Source of the DNA: a virus | Direction: 5' to 3' (one strand) | IMG/VR virus record: IMGVR_UViG_3300034375_010865 | Location: 1 to 57,517 of that record | Length of the DNA stretch: 57,517 bases | In this document: positions 44,026 to 50,829 of the stretch, one piece after another | How the letters are laid out: each line of letters opens with the position of its first letter | Position numbering within the stretch: position 1 is the first letter of the stretch | Program-made: the position numbers and the translations under genes | Notes under the pieces: generated by a model | What the model saw: only the letters and a program-made list of their open reading frames with translations | Told to the model about the DNA's origin: nothing | Databases searched by the model: none

Positions 44026-44573
44026 TACGAAAGTCCCTCCACGTCAGATTCTAAAAATGTTTGTAAATCCGGATTTAAGTTTAGATTAGACTCAATTGCC
44101 AGTGAACCAACTACGGCAGCTGCTACGGTATCATTGAATCCATTGTCAACAAATCCGTTGAAAGTCTTCTCGGCGTTACTTGCACCTCTAAGCTCTTGAC
44201 CAAACTCCACGTCGCCGTGTACGGCGCCAGGTAAAGTCTGTAAAGGATTAATGTTTTCCTGAGGAAGTTCCATCTTGGGAAGCGTTCCCATGATTAAAGG
44301 ATTCTGAGAAGTCTCACCATCCATAAATACACCAAAAACCCAAGCTCCCTGCTCGATGCCGGTTGGAGATCTGCCAACACCAGATATACCTCCCTCGGTG
44401 GCTGATACCATAATGGTTGCCCATGGAAGATCATCTGTTGGAATATCTGTTAAGAAAGGTGAATGAATACCAAAGGCTCTGACCCTAACTCTCCCAAGTT
44501 TAAGAGGGTCATTCATATTATCTTCGACGATTCCAATGAACCATCTAATGTTATCTCCGTAAAAGACGCTCAT
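44025..44573 (-). CDS. 5: gp5 OB-fold hub protein with N-terminal half of tail lysozyme
   Basis: 182 aa. Residues 5-105 are the gp5 OB-fold that plugs into the gp27-type hub: RWFIGIVEDNMNDPLKLGRV, LPWATIMVSATEGGISGVGR and GAWVFGVFMDGETSQNPLIM followed by GTLPK. Residues 135-180 (KTFNGFVDNGFNDTVAAAVV, then GSLAIESNLNLNPDL) match the opening of a Phage_lysozyme2-type domain, with ES in the expected catalytic place. The reading frame stops right there, before the GIVGW part, which is in the next ORF. A fused T4 gp5 carries OB, lysozyme and needle in one chain (575 aa). Here these parts are spread over several genes. Confidence 0.78.
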   Translation of the reverse strand: MSVFYGDNIRWFIGIVEDNMNDPLKLGRVRVRAFGIHSPFLTDIPTDDLPWATIMVSATEGGISGVGRSPTGIEQGAWVFGVFMDGETSQNPLIMGTLPKMELPQENINPLQTLPGAVHGDVEFGQELRGASNAEKTFNGFVDNGFNDTVAAAVVGSLAIESNLNLNPDLQTFLESDVEGLS

Positions 44574-45901
44574 TAGATTACATTGATCCTTTCATTACTT
44601 AAACTTTTCTTATTATCATATTTAGTAACATTCATAGTGACATGATATTGGTCGGATTTAAATGTGTGTCTTATACCAAATACTAGATATTGGCCGGTCA
44701 ATTTCTTGTCAGCAAGAGTATTCAAATTGACCCCAGCTTCATTCATTGGTGTGATATTCTTAGGAACATAAACATTAATCTTCTTACCTAGCACTCTACC
44801 AGCGGTCATAAAGTAAAATCCAGGAATTGTCATATCAAACTGAGATTTGGTAAGTAGCGCTTTTAAGGAACGAGATTCTGCTTTTTTCATATGATTGTCA
44901 ATTACTATTTCTTCATTTAAACTATTAATGTTATTGAATATGTTTGTAGTGGTAATCTGTGAGTTTAAAGAAGAAACACCTTCATGATACTGTTTGGAAT
45001 TGGCTGTGAAATTATCATCATAGTTTAGTGTTCCGTTTGGTGTAGGCATTTTAGGAACACTTTCAGTAAATCTATATCTGAGCTCAGTGGGAATATCTTT
45101 ATTAGTATCCAACCACAGATATTGTGATCCAAATACATCATTCCTCATGAGATTAATAATATCTTCATTGTTTGACATTGACATTGTGACGATTTGTTTT
45201 GCTGCATCAAACATATCACCTCTGGTATCGGCACTGACATTTAGGTATTTAAACTCTACATTTGAAAGAGCCATAGTACTTAACATTGTTTCCAAAGATT
45301 CCAGTCTTAAGGAATCTTCATATAGTGTTGAATACAGATAAAATGGAGATCCATTTGAAGTCGACATTCTTCTTGTTAAAGTTCGTGCAGCTTCCAATGG
45401 ACTCTGTGTATATGGCATCAAATAACGAATAGCATCTTGTGAAGAGGTCTCAGTAATTAACTCTTTTGATAACTGATCCGTAATAATATTAGAAACAATA
45501 CTCTCTAGTTTACCTTCATACGACTTACTAATCCTGGTCATTTCTGAAGTAACGGCGTGCTCTTCAGTGAAATTCAGCATAATGACTGCTGAAGCATCAT
45601 TACCTTTGGAGTATCTGTCAACGCCGGTGATAATAAAGCTTTTCTTGAGAAATTCGGTTTTATCAACATTATATAATGTAAATGAAATGATTTCCTGCCC
45701 CAAGAAATTAATATGATTGAATATATTACTTGAGTCGGCAATAAGAATACTGCCGGTGATAAAAGGCGAGGCTAGATTTTCATAGAAAACCGTTTCAATC
45801 ATTCGATTGCCAACGTTAATCTCTCGGAACCGGCCTGAATTACAACTAATAATTACTTTTTGAACTCCACCGTGATCGTATGGAGATGTAAAGTCTACCA
45901 T
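44573..45901 (-). CDS. 27: gp27-like baseplate hub protein
   Basis: 442 aa (T4 gp27: 391). Features are those of the marine gp27/gpD-type hub: VIISCNSGRFREINVGNRMI, LASPFITGSILIADSS (the tube-like domain), RYLMPYTQSPLEAARTLTRR and a final GQYLVFGIRHTFKSDQYHVT. gp27 forms the trimeric hub that holds gp5 and caps the tail tube tip. It lies directly before the gp5 OB-fold gene (TAATG overlap). The assignment combines motif and order; the sequence is far from T4. Confidence 0.75.
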   Translation of the reverse strand: MVDFTSPYDHGGVQKVIISCNSGRFREINVGNRMIETVFYENLASPFITGSILIADSSNIFNHINFLGQEIISFTLYNVDKTEFLKKSFIITGVDRYSKGNDASAVIMLNFTEEHAVTSEMTRISKSYEGKLESIVSNIITDQLSKELITETSSQDAIRYLMPYTQSPLEAARTLTRRMSTSNGSPFYLYSTLYEDSLRLESLETMLSTMALSNVEFKYLNVSADTRGDMFDAAKQIVTMSMSNNEDIINLMRNDVFGSQYLWLDTNKDIPTELRYRFTESVPKMPTPNGTLNYDDNFTANSKQYHEGVSSLNSQITTTNIFNNINSLNEEIVIDNHMKKAESRSLKALLTKSQFDMTIPGFYFMTAGRVLGKKINVYVPKNITPMNEAGVNLNTLADKKLTGQYLVFGIRHTFKSDQYHVTMNVTKYDNKKSLSNERINVI

Positions 45902-45902
45902 A

Positions 45903-47084
45903 TTACGAGCTCGCAGTTGTGGATGTATACGATCCTAAACCTTGCTGACCACTACTAACAGCGACCACTGGTTCTTCAGCTTCAGTATCTAAGATAATAG
46001 AGTTGAACGCATCGATAACGTCTTCAATAACACTTGGCTTGATGACTTTTAACTGAAGCTTTCTATCATTCTCTTCTTTGACTCTTTCCAAGAATGTAAC
46101 TGGAGTCAGAATAGAAGGAGCCACAGTGTTAAAGTTTTCTGTGATATAATCATCGAACTCAGTTGTATAAAAGTCTTGAGCGGCTTTTTCAGTCGTGAAT
46201 GTGTCTGTAGCATCAAAAGTACTGACGCCGTCTGTGATGGATCCTGCTGACTCATACGCGGTTATATTGTGATAAAGCTGATATTCTGCAGCGCTGGTAT
46301 TATAGTAGTACAAACCAATAATAGTATTTGCAATTCTATCGCCATCAGTATCAATAAGTCTATACAGCTTTACCTCACGAACTTCTTCATTCAATCCCTT
46401 TGCTGCATTGGCCAAAGATTGGGTGTCATAGATATCATCTAGATTATACGCTGTTGTAGATGTATTGTACAACAAAAACTTTGTCTGAGTACTAACTACA
46501 TCTGCAAACAACGAGTTGACATTGAAATACTCACCAGCTGCGTTCTCAAAGTGGTGTGTGGCATTATATTCTTTTGTTGTACTAGTTTTGATAATTTGAT
46601 TATTATCAGCATCAAGCAGTACTTCGCCTGCAATAAAATCCGCAGCACTAGTTTTATCGTAAATTAGCTGGTTAAGATCTAATCTTTTTTCTTGTACTAA
46701 ACCGGTAGCACCTGAGGTCAATCCTCTAAAGGTTGTGCCTTTTTTAAAGACATTACTCAGATTACTACTTGTGACAATAACGTCATGCGAGTAATCGTAT
46801 TTTGCTTTTTCTTCGACTTCTCTACTACTTAACGGCCAGCCATGAAGTCTAATGTCGTCATTTAGAAGATAGAATGTCCAGTAATAATCTGTAGTTCCAT
46901 ATAAGTCATGCGAAACCTGATCCGGTCTATCTCCGTCTTGAATATTATAATAGGTATAAGAAGCAATATCGTCTTTTACTTGATCTAAGATATCAATATA
47001 GACGTTTAAATTTGTAAACTGTACAGGTCTTACCTTGTTCCCAAAGTAATAATCGATCTGAGGAAAGTTCTTAAAATAAGACAT
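45903..47084 (-). CDS. 53: Baseplate wedge protein gp53
   Basis: 393 aa, twice T4 gp53 (196). Residues 2-90 match: FPQIDYYFGNKVRPV, YYNIQDGDRPDQVSHDLYGT and TDYYWTFYLLNDDIRLHGWP, then LSSREVEEKAK (T4: TYYIKGSPRPEELANAIYGN, YWVLLMCNDNYDPYYGW). A ~200-residue insert follows (beta and Tyr rich), then the conserved C-terminal helix FLERVKEENDRKLQLKVIKP. gp53 clamps neighbouring wedges in the inner baseplate. It lies between 48 and the gp27-like gene, with a one-base overlap at 47084. Confidence 0.88.
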   Translation of the reverse strand: MSYFKNFPQIDYYFGNKVRPVQFTNLNVYIDILDQVKDDIASYTYYNIQDGDRPDQVSHDLYGTTDYYWTFYLLNDDIRLHGWPLSSREVEEKAKYDYSHDVIVTSSNLSNVFKKGTTFRGLTSGATGLVQEKRLDLNQLIYDKTSAADFIAGEVLLDADNNQIIKTSTTKEYNATHHFENAAGEYFNVNSLFADVVSTQTKFLLYNTSTTAYNLDDIYDTQSLANAAKGLNEEVREVKLYRLIDTDGDRIANTIIGLYYYNTSAAEYQLYHNITAYESAGSITDGVSTFDATDTFTTEKAAQDFYTTEFDDYITENFNTVAPSILTPVTFLERVKEENDRKLQLKVIKPSVIEDVIDAFNSIILDTEAEEPVVAVSSGQQGLGSYTSTTASS

Positions 47085-48007
47085 TAGAATCCCTTCTCAA
47101 TATCATCTCTAACAAGGTTGTGTTCTTCCTGATACGACATTGAAATAGAAGTCTGAGTAAACTTTCCATCGTGATGGAATGATGTGGTTTCTCCATTATA
47201 TGTCGTATTGAATGATGTCAGATAGCACGGTAAGATTTTGGGAGCAACCTCTGTATTTCCATAAAATAATTCAATTTCGAAAATTGTAGGAAATTTAAAT
47301 GCACTAATAATATCTCCACCTAAAGTAGCCGGATACATGTGGTATCTAAAAAACTTTACGATCTTTTCAATTTCAGAAGCTTCGGCCGATGACGTCGGAA
47401 GCATATTAAAATTAAAGTTAAAACCTCTAAGATTTACATTTCTGAACATTGAGTAAGTATGAGTCCTCGGAACTTGAGCGGTGCCGATCATTGCACCAAA
47501 TTTAGTTCCAGTTACAGTTCCTAATGCTTTAGCGAATGTTCCAGCAGCCAATTCACCGGCATCCGCACGACCAGCTCCAAACTCTTCAGAAACAGATCCG
47601 CTGACGGCCCGTAAAAGTGTTTGTATTTTTTGACCTATACCACCGTTAACTTGTGTAAACGCTTGTGCGCCTCCTTTAACTGCAAAATTGGCAGCATTTA
47701 GTTCGGCATTTTCATACTGCATCTCATCAGCAAAATTAAGTCCAGGAGGTAAAGCCAATTCTACTGTTGCGAGTCTACGTACTTTTGGAGTAATTTTTTT
47801 AATTTCTTGTGAAATATCTTCAATATCACCAAAAACATCTGGCCCCGTCGAGGCCGGTGAAGGCGGAGTATCAATTGTTCTTTCAAGTGCAGTAAATGTT
47901 ATTTTTCCTGGATATTTTTCAGACGCCAATCCATTATTATCTTCATATGGATAGCGGTATATATTGCGCTTATTTCTGGAAGATGACCTTATTGTAGCTT
48001 GAGGCAT
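47084..48007 (-). CDS. 48: Baseplate tail-tube cap gp48
   Basis: 307 aa. A basic N-terminus is followed by a low-complexity region (residues 50-150). From residue 185, RTHTYSMFRNVNLRGFNFNF, NMLPTSSAEASEIEKIVKFF and TIFEIELFYGNTEVAPKILP with CYLTSFNTTYNG and TSISMSYQE match the tube-like fold of gp48/gp54/gp19. gp48 sits on the hub and starts the tail tube with gp54, whose gene lies in the divergent operon. First gene of the minus-strand block, with a late box 36 nt upstream. Confidence 0.85.
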   Translation of the reverse strand: MPQATIRSSSRNKRNIYRYPYEDNNGLASEKYPGKITFTALERTIDTPPSPASTGPDVFGDIEDISQEIKKITPKVRRLATVELALPPGLNFADEMQYENAELNAANFAVKGGAQAFTQVNGGIGQKIQTLLRAVSGSVSEEFGAGRADAGELAAGTFAKALGTVTGTKFGAMIGTAQVPRTHTYSMFRNVNLRGFNFNFNMLPTSSAEASEIEKIVKFFRYHMYPATLGGDIISAFKFPTIFEIELFYGNTEVAPKILPCYLTSFNTTYNGETTSFHHDGKFTQTSISMSYQEEHNLVRDDIEKGF

Positions 48008-48019
48008 GTACTGTTCCTG

Positions 48020-48027
48020 AATAAATA
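48020..48027 (+). promoter_or_regulatory. Late promoter box AATAAATA (plus strand)
   Basis: NATAAATA box 22 nt upstream of the gene 4 ATG. With initiation a few bases after the box, the leader would be only about 15 nt and holds no clear SD. Confidence 0.5.
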
Positions 48028-48042
48028 CATATTGGTTTAAAT

Positions 48043-48050
48043 TATTTATA
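48043..48050 (-). promoter_or_regulatory. Late promoter box TATAAATA upstream of gene 48
   Basis: Exact late box on the minus strand, 36 nt upstream of gp48 and overlapping the first base of gene 4. It forms a divergent pair with the plus-strand box at 48020-48027. Confidence 0.65.
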
Positions 48051-48496
48051 TGGCTTTCATGAAAACTTACAAAGGTAGATACAAGATAAAAAAACCAGAG
48101 AAGTATTCAGGAGATCATACTCAGGTTATTTATCGATCATATTGGGAAAAGTTTGCATTTATGTGGTGCGAGAATCAGAGTCAAATCAAATCATGGTGCT
48201 CTGAAGAAACTGTTATCCCGTACATCAGTGCGGTTGACAACAAAGCACATAGATACTTTGTGGACTTGAAGATCAAGACTTCGGATAATAGAACTATCCT
48301 GGTTGAGATCAAACCAAAGAAACAAACCAAGCCTCCGGCTGGTAAAAGAAAAACAAAACGGTATATTACCGAGTCATTAGAGTATGTTCGTAATCAATGC
48401 AAGTGGAAAGCAGCCCAAGAATACTGTCTGGACCGAGGCTGGGAGTTTCAAATCTGGACAGAGGATACATTAAGACAAATGGGAATGAAGGTATAA
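48050..48496 (+). CDS. 4: Head completion nuclease gp4
   Basis: 148 aa (T4: 150). The start KTYKGRYKIKKPEKYSGDHT, then IYRSYWEKFAFMWCENQSQI, RYFVDLKIKTSDNRTILVEI with KPKKQ, is the gp4 signature. It carries a TnsA-like PD-(D/E)xK nuclease set: E33, D72, E86-x-K88. In T4 gp4 (genes 4/50/65) is needed to complete filled heads before tail joining. I keep the ATG at 48050; an internal ATG at 48059 is possible, and neither has a clear SD. Promoter: AATAAATA at 48020. It ends directly before the next ATG. Confidence 0.9.
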   Translation: MAFMKTYKGRYKIKKPEKYSGDHTQVIYRSYWEKFAFMWCENQSQIKSWCSEETVIPYISAVDNKAHRYFVDLKIKTSDNRTILVEIKPKKQTKPPAGKRKTKRYITESLEYVRNQCKWKAAQEYCLDRGWEFQIWTEDTLRQMGMKV

Positions 48497-49084
48497 ATGG
48501 CAAGCTTATTCGATAAGTTAGAACTGGAAGCGTTTCGTGCCGGTATTACACCACGATCACGCCAATCCATGGCATGGTTTCGTAGAAAAGCATCCCAATT
48601 AAAACCAAGTCGATCAGGACTTCTCAAAGATCCGTCACTGACTTTGGCTAATAGACCTGCTATTGGCGGCATGTTTATGTATTTCTATGATCCAAAGACT
48701 AAAGACACATTGCCTTATTACGACAGGTTTCCATTAACTATTATGGTAGGACCTGCTCCAAAAGGATTCTATGGTTTAAACCTGCACTATTTGCCATTAG
48801 ATATTAGAGCAAGATTCTTAGATTCGCTGCTTGACACTATAAATAATAAACGATATGATGAGACTACAAGATTTAGAGTATCATACGACATGTTGAACAG
48901 AGCATCTAAGCTTAGAGCGTTTAAACCTTGTTTCAAGAGATATTTGACTTCTAATATTAGATCCAGACTTGCCCGTGTTGATGCTCCTGAGTGGGAGATT
49001 GCAACATTCTTACCGACTGCTGACTTTGAGAAAGCTTCGAGCAGAACAGTGTACAGAGATTCTAGAAGAAAGATGGTAGCTTAA
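48497..49084 (+). CDS. Conserved T4-like virion protein, possibly gp2 (DNA end protector)
   Basis: 195 aa. It contains AGITPRSRQSMAWFRRKASQ, GGMFMYFYDPKTKDTLPYYD, RFPLTIMVGPAPKGFYGLNL with HYLPLDIRARFLD, and KPCFKRYLTSNIRSRLARVD. I know this as a conserved protein beside gene 4 in marine T4-like phages. In T4 gene 2, the DNA end-protecting tail-pin protein, lies next to gene 4, so gp2 is the best positional guess, but I cannot align it to T4 gp2. It is strongly basic, which fits DNA contact. It overlaps gene 54 by one base (TAATG). Confidence 0.6.
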   Translation: MASLFDKLELEAFRAGITPRSRQSMAWFRRKASQLKPSRSGLLKDPSLTLANRPAIGGMFMYFYDPKTKDTLPYYDRFPLTIMVGPAPKGFYGLNLHYLPLDIRARFLDSLLDTINNKRYDETTRFRVSYDMLNRASKLRAFKPCFKRYLTSNIRSRLARVDAPEWEIATFLPTADFEKASSRTVYRDSRRKMVA

Positions 49085-49887
49085 TGGCGAGTATTGAAAC
49101 ATTAAAATCAAACATTGCTAGAGGTTTTGCCAAAGCAAACCGGTTTGAAGTACAACTGCCACCTTTAAACAGCATTCCTAAAATTACAACTAGTAGTATC
49201 ATTGACTTTATTACAGGTGAACAAAACATTTCGTTCGATCTGGGTGGAGTAATCGACACCGTTGCAGATGTAGTTCCTGAGTTTTTGATTGATGCTGCAC
49301 TACAAAGAGTTGGCATTGAGAGAACTGCAGTTCCTCCTCAAGACCTTGGTACTATACCAGGCCTTTCGTTTGGACCTAGGATTGATCTGGATGAGTCTAG
49401 AAGAACTTCTTTGTTCTGTACGTCCGTCAACATGCCCGGTAGACAGATGACAACAACAGACAGAAGTATCGGCATGGTTACACAGGCGATGCCATACGGA
49501 TTTGTCAATGATGAAGTACAAATGGTCTTTAGACTTGATCAAGACTATACTGCATACAGATATTTTTGGGAATGGCAAACCAGAATTCTAAATCCCAATA
49601 ACTTTGAGATGGGATATAAAAAAGAATACGCCAGAGACGTGACAATCTCCCAGCTCAGTCAAGAAGATGATAGCACAGTCTATAAGGTAAAACTGAGGGA
49701 TGCTTTCCCCAGAACCGTTAATGCCATTCAGCTGGCAGACGCAAATAGTAACGTTATCACTGAATTGACCGTAGATATAGCATACACCTATTGGGAACCG
49801 GAAAACGTCAATCAGATTATTGGCGGCAAAAACACACCACAGATTCTTAGAACCTTGGGTGAAAGAGTAGTTGAAGCATTTAATTAA
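49084..49887 (+). CDS. 54: Baseplate tail-tube initiator gp54-like
   Basis: 267 aa (T4 gp54: 320). It has the tube-protein fold pattern: KANRFEVQLPPLNSI at the start, a loop region, LFCTSVNMPGRQMTTTDRSI, VNDEVQMVFRLDQDYTAYRY with FWEWQTRILNP, and LRDAFPRTVNAIQL ... ELTVDIAYTYWEPE. This is shared by gp54, gp48 and tube protein gp19. A tube protein gene would normally sit with sheath gene 18, and here the context is hub and tape-measure genes, so gp54 is preferred. It would polymerise on gp48 to start the tube. Confidence 0.68.
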   Translation: MASIETLKSNIARGFAKANRFEVQLPPLNSIPKITTSSIIDFITGEQNISFDLGGVIDTVADVVPEFLIDAALQRVGIERTAVPPQDLGTIPGLSFGPRIDLDESRRTSLFCTSVNMPGRQMTTTDRSIGMVTQAMPYGFVNDEVQMVFRLDQDYTAYRYFWEWQTRILNPNNFEMGYKKEYARDVTISQLSQEDDSTVYKVKLRDAFPRTVNAIQLADANSNVITELTVDIAYTYWEPENVNQIIGGKNTPQILRTLGERVVEAFN

Positions 49888-49906
49888 TATTATTTTGGAG
49901 TAAATT

Positions 49907-50641
49907 ATGTTACCAAAACTTAATGATACCATGCAATATACCATGGTAATTCCTTCACAGATGAAAGAAGTCAAATTCAGACCGTATCTTGTGAAGGAAG
50001 AAAAGACAATGATGTTGGCACTTGAGTCAAATGACGCCAGACTTGTCTTAGATACTATTGCATCTACGGTGGAAAGTTGTCTGATTGACTATGAAGGTAG
50101 TGTCAGAAAGCTGACGACCTTTGATATTGAATATATGTTCTTACAGATTCGTTCTAAGTCTGTCGGTGAATCTGTTGAGTTAAACGTTTCATGTCAGGAA
50201 TGTCAACATACTCAGCAGCACACCCTGGAGTTTGATAAGATCAAACCTCCTGTTGTAAACAAAAAGCTAAAGACCCTAATCGAGATCACTGATACGATTA
50301 AGATTCAGATGAAATATCCGTCATATGTGGATCTGATGAACAGTACCTCAGGTGAAGTCTCAGGATCTGAGAATGAAAAAGCGCTTTCGACTATATTCAG
50401 TGCAATCATCTCCTGTATCGACTATATCATGGTAAACGATGAGGAAAAGATCTCGGCTGAAGATTACACATATGATCAACTGGTGGAATTCATTGAACAG
50501 TTTACGTCCGCTCAGTTCAACAAACTAAAAGAGTTTATTGTTTCAGTTCCAAACCTAGAACATGCAGTTAAATGGAAATGCGGAAGCTGCGGTCATAATA
50601 ATGAAGTCGTAATGAGAGGAACTACTGATTTTTTTCAATAA
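49907..50641 (+). CDS. 26: gp26 family protein: baseplate hub / tail assembly chaperone
   Basis: 244 aa (T4: 208). It matches the T4 gp26 family: MLPKLNDTMQYTMVIPSQMK, EVKFRPYLVKEEKTMMLALE, then a helical core and VESCLIDYEGSVRKLTTFDI. Two CxxC pairs (C96/C99 in SCQECQH and C225/C228 in KCGSCGH) look like a split zinc ribbon. The last codons read GAT TTT TTT CAA TAA, giving a T TTT TTT slippery site six bases before the stop codon (see 50629-50635). It sits two genes upstream of the tape measure, as tail assembly chaperones do. SD: TTGGAG before the ATG. Confidence 0.87.
   Translation: MLPKLNDTMQYTMVIPSQMKEVKFRPYLVKEEKTMMLALESNDARLVLDTIASTVESCLIDYEGSVRKLTTFDIEYMFLQIRSKSVGESVELNVSCQECQHTQQHTLEFDKIKPPVVNKKLKTLIEITDTIKIQMKYPSYVDLMNSTSGEVSGSENEKALSTIFSAIISCIDYIMVNDEEKISAEDYTYDQLVEFIEQFTSAQFNKLKEFIVSVPNLEHAVKWKCGSCGHNNEVVMRGTTDFFQ
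50614..50635 (+). promoter_or_regulatory. Candidate programmed -1 frameshift site in gene 26
   Basis: GAGAGGA (50614-50620) is an SD-like stimulator, followed after 8 nt by T TTT TTT at 50629-50635 in the gp26 frame. A -1 slip leads into an open frame (codons from TCA at 635) that runs into the 51-like ORF through SISLSHND. The product would be about 306 aa. Confidence 0.65.
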
Positions 50642-50658
50642 GTCTCTCCCATAATGAT

Positions 50659-50826
50659 ATGATTAATTATTTTAAAACCAATTTCCACCTGATGCAACAT
50701 CATAAATACTCTTTAGGCGAAATTGAAAATATGGTACCTTGGGAAAGAGACATCTATATCATGTTGTTAAACGACCATCTAGAACAAGAATTAGATAGAC
50801 AAAAGCAACAACAACAAAGAAGATAG
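50659..50826 (+). CDS. 51: gp51-like ORF, probable C-terminal part of a gp26 frameshift fusion
   Basis: 55 codons from the ATG at 50659: INYFKTNFHLMQHHKYSLGE, then NMVPWERDIYIMLLNDHLEQ and a Gln-rich basic end. It resembles the small 'gp51' hub-assembly ORFs annotated after gene 26 in marine T4-like phages. No SD precedes the ATG (cccataatgat), unlike genes 26 and 29. The frame is open upstream back into the T7 run, in the -1 frame relative to gene 26. Best reading: expressed mainly as a gp26-51 fusion, like lambda gpG-T. Independent start at low level is possible. Confidence 0.7.
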   Translation: MINYFKTNFHLMQHHKYSLGEIENMVPWERDIYIMLLNDHLEQELDRQKQQQQRR

Positions 50827-50829
50827 CGA

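Noticed and set aside
48050-48059. Internal ATG as start of gene 4
   Set aside because: Neither start has an SD; the longer form keeps only three extra residues, so the choice is left at 48050 but not certain.
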